A stretch of 52,641 nucleotides of DNA, from contig CANQWG010000005.1 of assembly GCA_947627505.1 (NCBI GenBank), positions 1 to 52,641 of the forward strand, in the 5' to 3' direction. Position 1 is the stretch's first letter, and every line of letters starts with the position of its first letter. Under the pieces are notes generated by a model that saw only the letters and a list, made by a program, of their open reading frames with translations, did not search any database and had not been told where the DNA came from. This document shows, one piece after another, positions 17,500-28,157 of the stretch. A program made the position numbers and the translations under genes. The DNA is from an uncultured Bacilli bacterium. Lineage in GTDB: Bacteria > Bacillota_I > Bacilli_A > RFN20 > CAG-449.

Positions 17500-18871
17500 A
17501 GAATATAAATATGGTTTTAAAGATAAGGATGTATCTATTGCCAAAACGGCGGTGGGGTTAAACGAAGATATTATAAGACAGATTTCCGAATATAAAAATG
17601 AGCCTGAATGGATGCTTGAATTTAGATTAAAAAGTTATAAAAAATTTTTGGAAATGAGTCTTCCTAATTATGGACCGAATTTAAAAAATCTTGATTTTAA
17701 TTCATACACTTATTTTACAAGACCGAGCAAAAAAGAAGAAAATAATTGGGACGATGTGCCAGAAACGATTAAAGAAACTTTTTCACGTCTAGGGATTCCC
17801 GAAGCTGAACAAAAATATTTGGCTGGAGTTTCTACGCAGTATGAATCTGAAGTCGTCTATCACAATATGCTTAAAGAAGTAGAAGAAAAAGGAATAATCT
17901 TTCTTTCTACTGACATGGCATTAAAAACATGTCCTGATTTATTTAAAAGATATTTTGGCTCTGTAGTTAATTATGACGACAATAAATTTGCGGCTTTGAA
18001 TGGAGCGGTATGGTCTGGTGGATCGTTTATTTATGTTCCTAAAGGAGTAAAACTCGAAAAACCTCTTCAATCTTACTTTAGAATTAATAATGAAAAAACG
18101 GGTCAATTTGAAAGAACGCTGATTATTGTCGATGAGGGTGCGGATGTGCACTATGTTGAAGGCTGTACGGCACCGATTTATTCAAAAGAATCATTACACG
18201 CTGCGGTAGTGGAAATTGTCATTTTAAAAGGAGGCAAATGTCGTTATTCCACTATTCAAAATTGGTCGAACAACATTGTCAATTTAGTTACCAAAAGAGC
18301 TTTGGTCCACGAAGATGCGATGATGGAATGGATCGATGGCAATATCGGCAGTCAATTGAATATGAAATATCCATGTTGCGTTTTAGCGGGTCCTCGGGCG
18401 AAAGGAACATGTATTTCTATCGCCGTTGCTGATCATTTGCAAGAGCAAGATGCAGGCGCTAAAATGATTCATTTAGCTGATGAAACAACTTCATCTATTA
18501 TTTCAAAATCTGTAGTGAAACGTGGAGGGATCGCTAATTATCGCGGAAAAGTATTCATCGCAGAAAAAGCTAAAAACTGTAAAGCCCATGTCGAATGTGA
18601 CACCTTGATTCTTGATAATATTTCTCGCTCTGATACGATACCGACGAATATTATCTCAAATAATACTTCTTTCCTTGAACATGAAGCAACCGTAAGTAAA
18701 ATCAGTGAAGATCAAATGTTCTATTTGATGAGTCGTGGCATCTCAGAAAAAGATGCTACTCAAATGATTATCATGGGATTTATTGAACCTTTTTCGCGGG
18801 AATTACCGATGGAATATGCTGTTGAATTGAATCAATTGATCAAAATGGATATGGAAGGTAGTATCGGATGA
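17486..18871 (+). CDS. sufB: Fe-S cluster assembly protein SufB
   Basis: ISQYESE-like [40 protein letters not shown]-terminal [21 protein letters not shown]. Confidence 0.97.
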   Translation: MTMSEEYKYGFKDKDVSIAKTAVGLNEDIIRQISEYKNEPEWMLEFRLKSYKKFLEMSLPNYGPNLKNLDFNSYTYFTRPSKKEENNWDDVPETIKETFSRLGIPEAEQKYLAGVSTQYESEVVYHNMLKEVEEKGIIFLSTDMALKTCPDLFKRYFGSVVNYDDNKFAALNGAVWSGGSFIYVPKGVKLEKPLQSYFRINNEKTGQFERTLIIVDEGADVHYVEGCTAPIYSKESLHAAVVEIVILKGGKCRYSTIQNWSNNIVNLVTKRALVHEDAMMEWIDGNIGSQLNMKYPCCVLAGPRAKGTCISIAVADHLQEQDAGAKMIHLADETTSSIISKSVVKRGGIANYRGKVFIAEKAKNCKAHVECDTLILDNISRSDTIPTNIISNNTSFLEHEATVSKISEDQMFYLMSRGISEKDATQMIIMGFIEPFSRELPMEYAVELNQLIKMDMEGSIG

Positions 18872-20745
18872 AAGAGTACGATGTCATTGTTGTAGGCGGA
18901 GGTCATGCTGGAATGGAAGCAGCTTTTGCTGCTGCCCACATGGGATTAAATACTCTTCTTTTAACCTTGAATAAAAAAATGATGGCCAATATGCCTTGTA
19001 ATCCATCTATTGGTGGCTCCGCTAAAGGGATTGTCGTGCGTGAAATCGATGCTTTGGGTGGCATGATGGGAAAAGCTGCAGACCATGAGTATTTGCAGAT
19101 GAAAATGTTAAATACCGGAAAAGGGCCTGGAGTTCAATGTCTTCGTTGCCAAGCTGATAAAATCGATTATCCCGCTTATATGCAATATTTGGCTATGAAC
19201 ACAGAAAATTTAACGATTGCGGAAGAGATGGTTGTCGATTTGTTGCATGATGATTCGAAAGTCTACGGCGTTATCACGACAAACGGACAATACGAAAGTC
19301 AAGCCGTGATTTTAACGACCGGAACTTATATGGAAAGTGAAATTTTGGTCGGACATGAAGCAACCGTAGGTGGTCCTGATGGAGAAAAGTCAGCCCGCGG
19401 TCTTTCTTTGAATCTTCAAAAGATGGGAATTGAAATTTTTAGATTGAAAACCGGTACCCCTCAAAGAATTAAAGCTGAATCGATAGATTTTTCAATTTTA
19501 GAACCTCAATATGGTACTCAAGGAAACTTAGCTTTTTCTTATGAAACTGATAAATTTATTCCCCTTGAAGATCAAATCGTTTGCTATTTGACATACACTA
19601 ATGAAAAAACACATCAAATAATTCGTGATAATTTACATAAATCTGCCATGTATGGGGGCATTGTGAAAGGTGTTGGACCACGATATTGTCCAAGCATCGA
19701 AGACAAAATTGTGCGGTTTGCCGATAAACCACGTCATCAATTATTTTTAGAACCGGAGTCGCGAAAGACAAATTCCATTTATTTACAAGGATTTTCAACT
19801 TCGATGCCAAAAGAAGTGCAAGAAAAGATGGTGCATTCTTTGAAAGGATTGGAACACGCCGAGATTTTAAAATACGCTTATGCAATCGAATACGATGCAA
19901 TCGTTCCCCTTCAGTTTGATCACACTTTGCAAATAAAAAAATGGCCGGGACTATATTGTGCGGGACAAATATGTGGAACTTCAGGTTATGAAGAGGCGGC
20001 CGGATTAGGATTGATGGCGGGTATCAATGCTTCTTTGAAAATCCTAGGTAAAGATCCGCTTATTTTAAGACGAGATGAAGCTTACATCGGTGTGATGATT
20101 GATGATTTGGTGTTGAAAGGAACAAATGAACCATATCGACTTTTATCATCAAGAGCTGAGTATCGACTTTTAATACGTCACGATAATGCCGATTTAAGAT
20201 TGACGGAATATGGACATCAAATCGGATTGATTAGTGAACAAAGATATGCTAAATTCTGTGATAAAAAAGCAAAATTAGAAGAGAACGAAAAGATCTTAAG
20301 AACCACTTTTTTAACGGATTCTAAAGCTCTTTTAGAATATCTTCAAACGCTTGGTTATAGTGATTTCAAGGCTGGTACTTCAGCTGCGAACCTTTTGAAA
20401 AGGCCATTAGTTAAATATAGTGACATAAAACAATTTGTTCAAGGTTTAAATGAACTTGATGAAATCGGCATGATGCAACTTGAAGTAATCATCAAATATG
20501 AAGGTTATATTGAAAAGCAAAAACGGGAAGCAGAGCGTTTGATTAAAATGGAAAATATTGAAATTCCGGATGGTTTGGATTTTGATAATCTTGACGGGCT
20601 AGCATTAGAAGCAAGGCAAAAACTTAGTAAATTTCATCCTAAAAATATTGCGGAAGCTTCAAGAATCAGCGGAATTAATCCAAGCGATATAGCGATGTTA
20701 TTGATATATGTAAGGAGGTTTCGTGATGAACGAAATAGAATTTAA
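18868..20745 (+). CDS. mnmG: tRNA uridine-5-carboxymethylaminomethyl modification enzyme MnmG
   Basis: [48 protein letters not shown] overlap with sufB. Confidence 0.98.
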   Translation: MKEYDVIVVGGGHAGMEAAFAAAHMGLNTLLLTLNKKMMANMPCNPSIGGSAKGIVVREIDALGGMMGKAADHEYLQMKMLNTGKGPGVQCLRCQADKIDYPAYMQYLAMNTENLTIAEEMVVDLLHDDSKVYGVITTNGQYESQAVILTTGTYMESEILVGHEATVGGPDGEKSARGLSLNLQKMGIEIFRLKTGTPQRIKAESIDFSILEPQYGTQGNLAFSYETDKFIPLEDQIVCYLTYTNEKTHQIIRDNLHKSAMYGGIVKGVGPRYCPSIEDKIVRFADKPRHQLFLEPESRKTNSIYLQGFSTSMPKEVQEKMVHSLKGLEHAEILKYAYAIEYDAIVPLQFDHTLQIKKWPGLYCAGQICGTSGYEEAAGLGLMAGINASLKILGKDPLILRRDEAYIGVMIDDLVLKGTNEPYRLLSSRAEYRLLIRHDNADLRLTEYGHQIGLISEQRYAKFCDKKAKLEENEKILRTTFLTDSKALLEYLQTLGYSDFKAGTSAANLLKRPLVKYSDIKQFVQGLNELDEIGMMQLEVIIKYEGYIEKQKREAERLIKMENIEIPDGLDFDNLDGLALEARQKLSKFHPKNIAEASRISGINPSDIAMLLIYVRRFRDERNRI

Positions 20746-21433
20746 AAAGGCCTTACAAATAATCGGTTTAGAATTAAGCGAGAATATGCTTTTCCAATTG
20801 AAACAATATCTAGAGTTGCTACAATCTTACAATAAAGTGATGAATTTAACCGCTATTGATAGCGAAGAAGATATCTACGAAAAACATTTTTACGATTGCT
20901 TGCTAGTTGCTCCGTTTCTTGCTTCTAAACCTTGTTTAAATATTGCTGATATTGGAAGTGGCGCGGGTTTTCCAGGGATTCCGTTAGCAATCTATTTTAA
21001 AGATAAAAATTTTACTTTAATTGAACCTTTAATTAAACGAGCAAATTTTTTAAAAGTCGTGATTGAAACTCTGAATCTTCAAAACGTTAAAATAATAGCT
21101 AAAAGAAGCGAAGACTTGTGTAAAGATCATAAGGAGAGTTTTGATATTGTGACGGCCCGCGCAGTGGCTAAACTTCCCATATTATTAGAATTGGCGATAC
21201 CATTAGTCAAAGTCGGTGGCTATTTTATCGCTTTAAAAGGTAAAAATGCTTTAGAAGAACTAGAGGCATCTAATAACGCTTTAAAAATTTTAAATGCAAA
21301 AATTGTTGACCGGCAACAATCGTTTTTACCGACTAATGGTGATGAAAGAAATAATTTAATTATTTTAAAAAATTCCAAAACCGATGATAAATATCCAAGA
21401 AATTATTCCAAAATAAAGAAAATGCCGCTTTAA
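20726..21433 (+). CDS. rsmG: 16S rRNA (guanine-N7)-methyltransferase RsmG
   Basis: NLTAIDSEEDIYEKHFYDCL, DIGSGAGFPGIPLAI, TARAVAKLPILLEL. Confidence 0.95.
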   Translation: MNEIEFKKALQIIGLELSENMLFQLKQYLELLQSYNKVMNLTAIDSEEDIYEKHFYDCLLVAPFLASKPCLNIADIGSGAGFPGIPLAIYFKDKNFTLIEPLIKRANFLKVVIETLNLQNVKIIAKRSEDLCKDHKESFDIVTARAVAKLPILLELAIPLVKVGGYFIALKGKNALEELEASNNALKILNAKIVDRQQSFLPTNGDERNNLIILKNSKTDDKYPRNYSKIKKMPL

Positions 21434-21467
21434 TGTGAGATAATAAAAAAGAAGTAGGAGAGAGAGT

Positions 21468-22226
21468 ATGGCAACGATAATCGCAATTAGCAATCAAAAA
21501 GGAGGCGTAGGAAAAACTACGACTTCAATCTCTTTAGCTTCCTCTCTAGTTCAATTAGGTAAAAAAGTTCTTTTAATTGATTTCGACCCTCAAGGTAACT
21601 GCTCTAGGGGTGTCGGTGTTGATCCCACTAGTTTAAATCGCACGATTTATGATGTTTTGGTTTCAAACTATGATATAAATAAAATTATTAAAAAGACTGA
21701 AATGAACAACCTTGATTTGATTCCGGCCAACTTAAAATTATCAACTACCGAATCGGCAATGGTGAATGCTTCAAATCCGTTTTTAATTTTAAAAAATAAT
21801 TTAGAAAAAATAATTGGAAAATATGATTTTATGTTCATCGATTGCCCGCCTTCGCTTGGCTTTTTAACAATTAACGCATTATGTGCGGCAAATAAAGTCA
21901 TTATACCTGTACAGTGTGAATATTTTGCTTTAGAGGGAATTGCTCAAGTTCTTTCATCGATTTCCAAAGTTCAAAGTAAGTACAATTCATCGCTTGAAAT
22001 TATGGGATTCCTTTTAACTATGTATGATCCTCGGACTCGGTTAGGAACGGAAGTTACAACCGAAATTCGCGGGTTGTTTAGAGAAAAGACTTTTGTAACT
22101 CAAATCCCACGAAATATTTCTTTGGCTGAAGCGGCAGCGCGAGGAAAACCGATTAATATCTTTAAACCGACAGCGTCAGGAAGCCTTGCTTATTTGTCTT
22201 TAGCAAAGGAGATATTGAATGGTTAA
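21468..22226 (+). CDS. parA: ParA/Soj chromosome-partitioning ATPase
   Basis: ISNQKGGVGKTTTSISLA deviant Walker A; FDPQGNCSRGVG. Confidence 0.96.
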   Translation: MATIIAISNQKGGVGKTTTSISLASSLVQLGKKVLLIDFDPQGNCSRGVGVDPTSLNRTIYDVLVSNYDINKIIKKTEMNNLDLIPANLKLSTTESAMVNASNPFLILKNNLEKIIGKYDFMFIDCPPSLGFLTINALCAANKVIIPVQCEYFALEGIAQVLSSISKVQSKYNSSLEIMGFLLTMYDPRTRLGTEVTTEIRGLFREKTFVTQIPRNISLAEAAARGKPINIFKPTASGSLAYLSLAKEILNG

Positions 22227-23046
22227 AAAAGAAAAGAATTTGCAAAATCCTTCTCTTGCAGTTCTTATTGATCGCTACAGTGATAATGACATTATTTCAC
22301 TTATAGAAAACGATTTTAAAAAAGAAACAATTATAAATGTTCCTTTGGAAGATGTCACTTTTAATCCATTATGTAAACATTTTTTGGTTATGGATGAAGA
22401 TGTCATAGATATGACTCAATCAATTAAAGAAAATGGTATATTATTACCATTATTAGCACGAAAAGTTGGCGATAAATATGAAGTAATATCCGGATATAAA
22501 CGTTTTTTTGTCGCTAGAAAACTTAAACTAAAAGAAGTACCTTTGATGGTAAGACCAATATCTGATGATTTAATGATTTATATGGTTTTAAAACATCACG
22601 CCAATGATAGCAGAATTTCTATTTTAAATAAAGCCTACGCTTATCGAGCAGCAGTAAAGAAGTTCGGCATCAGCCGAAATGATATTGCGATTATGACTCA
22701 TCAATCTTTGAGCCATATCGTCAATTCTTTAAGAATTTTAAAATTGTCAAAGCCGGTCTTGGATGCCCTCCGTCGAAATGAAATTTCGTTTGGTCATGCT
22801 CGTGTTTTAGTTGGTTTAAAAGAAGAGGAACAAGAAAAAATTCTTGCAATAGTTATCGAAAAAAAATTATCAGTCAGAGCTGTAGAAGATTTAGTATCTT
22901 GTTTAAACGGAAGTAATTTAAAATATGAAACACAGCAAAAACTTGAAGAAAAATATGATATAAAAGTGCGAATTACGAAAAATAGAGTCACGTTAGAATT
23001 TCCCTCTGAAGAGGAATTAGATAATTTCATAAAAAAATTGTTGTAA
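22219..23046 (+). CDS. parB: ParB/Spo0J-like protein, divergent in conserved motifs
   Basis: Position after parA, DMTQSIKENGILLPLLARKVGDKYEVISGYKRFFVARKLKLKEVPLMV, HTH SRNDIAIMTHQSLSHIVNSLRIL. Confidence 0.85.
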   Translation: MVKKEKNLQNPSLAVLIDRYSDNDIISLIENDFKKETIINVPLEDVTFNPLCKHFLVMDEDVIDMTQSIKENGILLPLLARKVGDKYEVISGYKRFFVARKLKLKEVPLMVRPISDDLMIYMVLKHHANDSRISILNKAYAYRAAVKKFGISRNDIAIMTHQSLSHIVNSLRILKLSKPVLDALRRNEISFGHARVLVGLKEEEQEKILAIVIEKKLSVRAVEDLVSCLNGSNLKYETQQKLEEKYDIKVRITKNRVTLEFPSEEELDNFIKKLL

Positions 23047-23125
23047 CAGCTTTTATCTTATTTATATATGACTACTTTTCAAATTTTATTTATGCTATAT
23101 TTAATTTGAAGAAAGGAGTCGAAAA

Positions 23126-24226
23126 ATGAAGAAAAATGTATTTTATTTTTTAAAGCATTACGGAAACGTTGCTTTTGAAGATTTTTCATTCAATGAAGTT
23201 GATAGCTTGATTATGGCGCAACTTTCTTATTTAAACTTTCACGATTTTGCTCCTTCTTTAAGTGATAATATGACACTTTCTTTGTCGGAAATAGTATGCG
23301 ATGACTTTGTTAAATATAAAATCTGTGAAAATACTTTAGACGAAAGATTAAATCGAAAATTGATAGATCACATCAAAGTTTCTAAACGTTATCAAGATAT
23401 GAAAATAGGTTATGTTTCTGATCAATTTAGCGTTAGAAAAGATAAACAATTTTTTTCATTGACTTTTGTTTTTAAAAATTTTATTTATATAGCGTTTAGA
23501 GGTACTGATCCGACTTTAATTGGCTGGAAGGAAGATTGTCAAATGTCTTTTATGGACATTGTTCCAGCTCAAGAAGAAGCGAAGAAATATCTAGAAATCA
23601 TTTCAGAGATCTTAAAACCATTGCCGATAATTATTGGTGGTCATTCTAAAGGTGGTAATTTAGCATATTATGCTTCAGTAATGGCGGATATTAAAATTCA
23701 TGAACGAATAATTCAAATTTACAATCATGATGGGCCGGGATTTAAATCTGAGAAGTTTTTTGAATCTGAAAGTTTTAAAAGCTTAGAAAATAAAATGATT
23801 AAAATGATTCCCGATGATCCGATGGTGGGAATCTTGATGCACAACGGATTTAATTTTCGCATTATAAAGTGTTATAAGTTTAGTGTTCTAAAACATGATT
23901 TATATAATTGGCAAGTAAATAAAGACGGAAATTTGAAAATGGTTAAACAAATCGCTAAACGAGCTGAATTATTTAATAGAGTCGTAAATGAATGGATCAA
24001 TTCGATTTGCGAAGAAGACAGAAAGGAATTCGTTGACATTTTATTTGACTTAATCGGCGCTAAAAGTTCAATCGGTATTTTTGATATCAAAAAGCATCCG
24101 TTCATTTTTATAAGAATGTTTCATCGTAATTTAAAACAGTTACCAGAACAAAAAAGGAAATTTTTAAAGGAAACTTTATTTAAGTATCGATTAATCGAAA
24201 AACGTTTGAAAAAGGAAATGGTATAG
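23126..24226 (+). CDS. Mbeg1-like / DUF2974 alpha/beta-hydrolase-type protein
   Basis: GGHSKGGNLAYYASV nucleophile-elbow motif, AFRGTDPTLIGWKEDCQMSF. Confidence 0.85.
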   Translation: MKKNVFYFLKHYGNVAFEDFSFNEVDSLIMAQLSYLNFHDFAPSLSDNMTLSLSEIVCDDFVKYKICENTLDERLNRKLIDHIKVSKRYQDMKIGYVSDQFSVRKDKQFFSLTFVFKNFIYIAFRGTDPTLIGWKEDCQMSFMDIVPAQEEAKKYLEIISEILKPLPIIIGGHSKGGNLAYYASVMADIKIHERIIQIYNHDGPGFKSEKFFESESFKSLENKMIKMIPDDPMVGILMHNGFNFRIIKCYKFSVLKHDLYNWQVNKDGNLKMVKQIAKRAELFNRVVNEWINSICEEDRKEFVDILFDLIGAKSSIGIFDIKKHPFIFIRMFHRNLKQLPEQKRKFLKETLFKYRLIEKRLKKEMV

Positions 24227-24286
24227 TTTATCTAAAAACTAATAATCAAATGTTCTTAAATTTTTTTAGCAAAATATAATTTTAAT

Positions 24287-25306
24287 ATGAAAAAAATTAT
24301 ACTATTTTTTGTTTGTCTATTAACTTTTTTTAGCAATTCTAAACCAAACATCATCAATGCGGAAACTTCGTATTATGCTAGAAATTACATTGTTATGGAT
24401 AGTTATTCACACGAAGTTTTGGAAGGCAAAGATATCAATTCGGCATATTCAGTAGCATCGATATCTAAAATTATGACAGCGATTATTGCTTTGGAAAGTG
24501 ACAAATTATTTAATGTTATCGAGGTCGACGAAATAATCAAGACAATCGAAGGATCTTCAGTTTATTTATCGATAGGAGATAAAATTACAATTCTTGATTT
24601 AGTATATGGATTGTTATTAAGAAGCGGAAATGATGCCGCAGTTTTAATAGCGGATAATGTGGCTAAAGATATTCCTTCTTTTGTAATAAAAATGAATCAA
24701 AAAGCTCATGAAATCGGAATGAAAAATACGACATTCCACAATCCTTCCGGTTTAGATATTTTTGATGAAGGTAATATTTCTTCTTGTTATGACATGGCTT
24801 TATTAATGGCATATTGTATGGAAAATGAATTGTTTCAACAAATTGTAAGTACGACTACATATACCAACCCTATTAAGGGAGTGTGGATCAATAAAAACAA
24901 ATTGTTAAGACAATATCAATATTGCATCGGAGGTAAAACCGGATATACGACTAAGGCCAAAAGAACCTTAGTTACCGCTGCACAGAAATATGACCAAAGA
25001 CTAATTGTCGTTACGTTAAACTGTGGTAGTGATTTTGCTTTTCATCGTGCGCTCTATGAAAAATATTTTAATCAAAGCATTTATATTGTTTATCTAAATA
25101 AAGGTAAAAATTATATCGATGATTATTTAATTGAAAGCGATCGAGTGATCGGTATGCGAATTTGTTATGAAGATCTTGAAGGAGGAATAAAGCTTTATAA
25201 GATTAATATATCCGAAGGGACGATAACCATCTTTTTTGCAACGAAAACCAAACTTTTAAATGGTGGCGTCTATCAAGGGGTGAAATTAATAAGTCAAGAT
25301 AATTGA
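24287..25306 (+). CDS. D-alanyl-D-alanine carboxypeptidase (DacB/DacF-like)
   Basis: SVASISKIMTAIIAL (SxxK), RSGNDAAV (SxN), IGGKTGYTTKAKRTLV (KTG); signal peptide. Confidence 0.92.
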   Translation: MKKIILFFVCLLTFFSNSKPNIINAETSYYARNYIVMDSYSHEVLEGKDINSAYSVASISKIMTAIIALESDKLFNVIEVDEIIKTIEGSSVYLSIGDKITILDLVYGLLLRSGNDAAVLIADNVAKDIPSFVIKMNQKAHEIGMKNTTFHNPSGLDIFDEGNISSCYDMALLMAYCMENELFQQIVSTTTYTNPIKGVWINKNKLLRQYQYCIGGKTGYTTKAKRTLVTAAQKYDQRLIVVTLNCGSDFAFHRALYEKYFNQSIYIVYLNKGKNYIDDYLIESDRVIGMRICYEDLEGGIKLYKINISEGTITIFFATKTKLLNGGVYQGVKLISQDN

Positions 25307-25334
25307 TAAATATCAAAAAGTGTCATATAATATT

Positions 25335-25360
25335 AATACCCCCACAGGGAGGGGGGATAC
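25335..25360. promoter_or_regulatory. Candidate CsoR operator overlapping the csoR SD
   Basis: AATACCCCCACAGGGAGGGGGGATAC: C/G-rich inverted repeat directly before the csoR ATG. Confidence 0.55.
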
Positions 25361-25361
25361 A

Positions 25362-25622
25362 ATGACAAAATACAAAGAAGCAGCAATTACACAGATTAAA
25401 ACAGCCCGAGGACAAATAGACGGAATTTTAAAAATGATTGACGAAGAAAGATACTGCATCGATATTTGTGTGCAACTTCAATCCGCTATGGCAATTTTAA
25501 AAAAGGCGGAACTTTTGATTTTGGAAGGTCACATTAAAGGATGTGTAAGAGCAGCCTTAAAGCAAGGCGATGCCGAAGAAAAAGTTGAAGAAATCGTAAA
25601 ATTATTAGGAAAAGCACTATGA
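25362..25622 (+). CDS. csoR: CsoR-family copper-sensing repressor
   Basis: ARGQIDGILKMIDEERYCIDICVQLQSA ... EGHIKGCVRAAL (Cys/His-x3-Cys ligand pattern); start at internal ATG. Confidence 0.92.
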   Translation: MTKYKEAAITQIKTARGQIDGILKMIDEERYCIDICVQLQSAMAILKKAELLILEGHIKGCVRAALKQGDAEEKVEEIVKLLGKAL

Positions 25623-28087
25623 CGGAAGTAAAACTAGAAATTACAGGGATGACTTGTTCCGCCTGTTCAAGCACCGTTGAAAAATCTTTAAAAAAGGTTG
25701 AAGGAGTTATAAGCGCAGAAGTTAATCTTTTAACTAATAGTGCAAAAGTATCTTTTGACGAGCAAAAATGTGATATCGATAATTTAATCAATGCTGTTTC
25801 TAAAGCAGGATATGGAGTTGCTCAAAAAAAACACCGGGAATCAAGTGAATTAAAAAAATACGATGAAAGTGCCAAAAAAACCAAGGAACGTCTTTTGGTT
25901 TCGATTTGCTTTTTAATTTTATTAATGTATGTGTCGATGGGGCATATGATCGGATTACCATTGCCACCATTTATTGCTGGAGAAGAAAACATTATTACGT
26001 TTGCTTTTGTTCAATTTCTCTTAGTGCTTCCGATTGTTTTCTATAACCGAGAATATTATATTTCCGGCTTTAAAAAATTATTTCATCTATCTCCGAATAT
26101 GGACACTTTAGTGGCTATTGGCTCTACCGCGGCTTTAATATATGGAATATTTGCGATATGCAGGATCGGAAATGCTTTAGCGGTTCAAGATTTAGCAACA
26201 GTTCAAGCATATCATATGGATCTTTATTTTGAATCGGCGGGAACAATTTTAACTTTGGTCACCGTAGGCAAATATCTTGAGAGTCGCTCGAAAAAAAAGA
26301 CGAGCGAAACTTTAGATAAATTAATGAACCTTTCACCGAAAACCGCTTTAAAAATTCAAAATAATCTCGAAATTGAAACTCCCGTTGAAAATATCATGAT
26401 CGGTGATATCCTACTTTGTAAACCCGGAATGGTTATCGCTTGCGATGGAGTGGTTGTCGAAGGAGAATCGACTATCGATGAATCGATGATAAGCGGTGAG
26501 AGTATGCCGGTATATAAATCTAAGGGTAATAATGTCTTTTCAGGATCGATAAATACTGTAGGTACTATCAAATATGAAGTTACAAAAAGAAATGAAGATT
26601 CAACTGTAGCGACGATTGTAAAACTTGTCGAGGAAGCTTCGGCATCAAAAGCTCCGATTTCTCGATTTGCAGATAAAATCAGCGGAATTTTTGTTCCATG
26701 TGTGATTGGAATAAGTATATTAGCCACGATTATTTGGTTAATATGTGGTGCAACTGTAGAATTTAGTCTTTCCATTGGAATTTCTGTTTTGGTCATCTCA
26801 TGCCCATGTGCCCTTGGCTTAGCGACACCTTTAGCAATTATGGTAGGTACCGGAGTAGGCGCTACCGATCATATATTAATAAAATCAGCAACAGCTTTAG
26901 AAAATCTTCATAATGTATCGTATGTTGTATTTGATAAAACCGGAACGATAACTGAAGGAAAACCGAAAGTTCAAACTGTTCTATTTAAAGAAGATAATAA
27001 ACAAGAAATTCTTTCAATTATTATGGGGTTGGAACAATTGTCTTCACATCCTTTGGCAAATGCAGTAGTATCCTATTGCAAAGAAAATAATATTGAAATT
27101 GCCACGATTTCAGATTTCGAAACGATAGTCGGCAAAGGAATAAAAGGAGTTTATCAAGGTGAAGAATATTATTGTGCTAGTTATTCTTATGCAATAGAAA
27201 AGGGCCTATCTTTTGATGAAAAAGACCTTGCCGCTATACAAAAAGAGGGCATGACTTTATTGGTTTTCTTTTCTGAAACTAAAATTTATGCTTTACTTGG
27301 TGTCAGTGATACGATCAAACCATCAAGTGCTGAAGCGATACGAAAGCTAAAAGATTTGGGAATCAAAACATTGATGCTTACAGGCGACAATGCTGCAAGC
27401 GCGAATTATATTGCTAAGCAACTTGAATTAGATGAAGTTAAATATGAAGTGCTGCCGGAAGAAAAAGAAAAAGTTATCGCAGATTTACAAAAAAAAGGAT
27501 TTAAGGTTGCGATGGTTGGCGATGGAATAAATGATTCAATCGCATTGACTAAAGCGGATATCGGCATAGCAATCGGTGCCGGCTCAGATATTGCTATTGA
27601 TTCGGCTGATGTTATTCTAATGAGAAGTGACTTAATGGATGTCATTGATGCGATTAGATTAAGCAAAAAAACGATTAATAATATTAAGATGAATCTTTTT
27701 TGGGCTTTCTTCTACAACGCGATTGGAATTCCGCTTGCAGCAGGAGTGTTATATCAGCCATTAGGCTTAAAACTAAATCCGATGATTGCCGCGGCGGCGA
27801 TGAGTTTATCAAGTGTTTGTGTTTGCTTAAACGCTTTGAGAATAAAAAGTTTCAAACCATCAATAAGAAAGGAGGAAGAATTTATGGAAAAAAACTTTAT
27901 TGTTGAAGGGATGATGTGTGAGCATTGTGTTAAACACGTTAAAGATGCTTTATTGTCATTGCCTAATGTTACGGAAGTAGAAGTCAATTTGAAAACTAAA
28001 GAAGTCAAATTGAAAAGCAAAAACCCTTTAGATAACGAAGTGATCAAACAAAAAATTCAAGAAGCTGGTTACGAAGCGATTTTTTAA
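25619..28087 (+). CDS. copA: Copper-translocating P1B-type ATPase with N- and C-terminal HMA domains
   Basis: N-terminal GMTCSACSSTVEKSLKKV, ISCPCALGLATPL, FDKTGTITEG, MVGDGINDSIAL; C-terminal GMMCEHCVKHVKDAL. Confidence 0.96.
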   Translation: MTEVKLEITGMTCSACSSTVEKSLKKVEGVISAEVNLLTNSAKVSFDEQKCDIDNLINAVSKAGYGVAQKKHRESSELKKYDESAKKTKERLLVSICFLILLMYVSMGHMIGLPLPPFIAGEENIITFAFVQFLLVLPIVFYNREYYISGFKKLFHLSPNMDTLVAIGSTAALIYGIFAICRIGNALAVQDLATVQAYHMDLYFESAGTILTLVTVGKYLESRSKKKTSETLDKLMNLSPKTALKIQNNLEIETPVENIMIGDILLCKPGMVIACDGVVVEGESTIDESMISGESMPVYKSKGNNVFSGSINTVGTIKYEVTKRNEDSTVATIVKLVEEASASKAPISRFADKISGIFVPCVIGISILATIIWLICGATVEFSLSIGISVLVISCPCALGLATPLAIMVGTGVGATDHILIKSATALENLHNVSYVVFDKTGTITEGKPKVQTVLFKEDNKQEILSIIMGLEQLSSHPLANAVVSYCKENNIEIATISDFETIVGKGIKGVYQGEEYYCASYSYAIEKGLSFDEKDLAAIQKEGMTLLVFFSETKIYALLGVSDTIKPSSAEAIRKLKDLGIKTLMLTGDNAASANYIAKQLELDEVKYEVLPEEKEKVIADLQKKGFKVAMVGDGINDSIALTKADIGIAIGAGSDIAIDSADVILMRSDLMDVIDAIRLSKKTINNIKMNLFWAFFYNAIGIPLAAGVLYQPLGLKLNPMIAAAAMSLSSVCVCLNALRIKSFKPSIRKEEEFMEKNFIVEGMMCEHCVKHVKDALLSLPNVTEVEVNLKTKEVKLKSKNPLDNEVIKQKIQEAGYEAIF
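27884..28087 (+). CDS. Possible nested CopZ-like chaperone from an internal start in copA (67 aa)
   Basis: In-frame ATG at copA codon 756 preceded by AAAGGAGGAAGAATTT; encodes MEKNFIVEGMMCEHCVKHVK... complete HMA domain. Confidence 0.5.
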   Translation: MEKNFIVEGMMCEHCVKHVKDALLSLPNVTEVEVNLKTKEVKLKSKNPLDNEVIKQKIQEAGYEAIF

Positions 28088-28157
28088 AAATTAAGTAAAA
28101 TAAAAATAGTTTTATCGATTAGAAAAATCTTTTATAATTAATAAAGGAGTATCCTCG

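Noticed and set aside
19598-19900. 100-aa antisense ORF inside mnmG, and other ORFs in shadow of core genes (3568-3765, 7956-8165, 15474-15698, 22794-23030, 27406-27666, 48138-48407, 50649-51044, 52211-52501)
   Set aside because: All lie opposite or out of frame to confidently identified genes, without independent support.
26356-26796. Antisense ORF of 146 aa inside copA
   Set aside because: Shadow of the strongly supported copA reading frame; no SD or recognisable domain.
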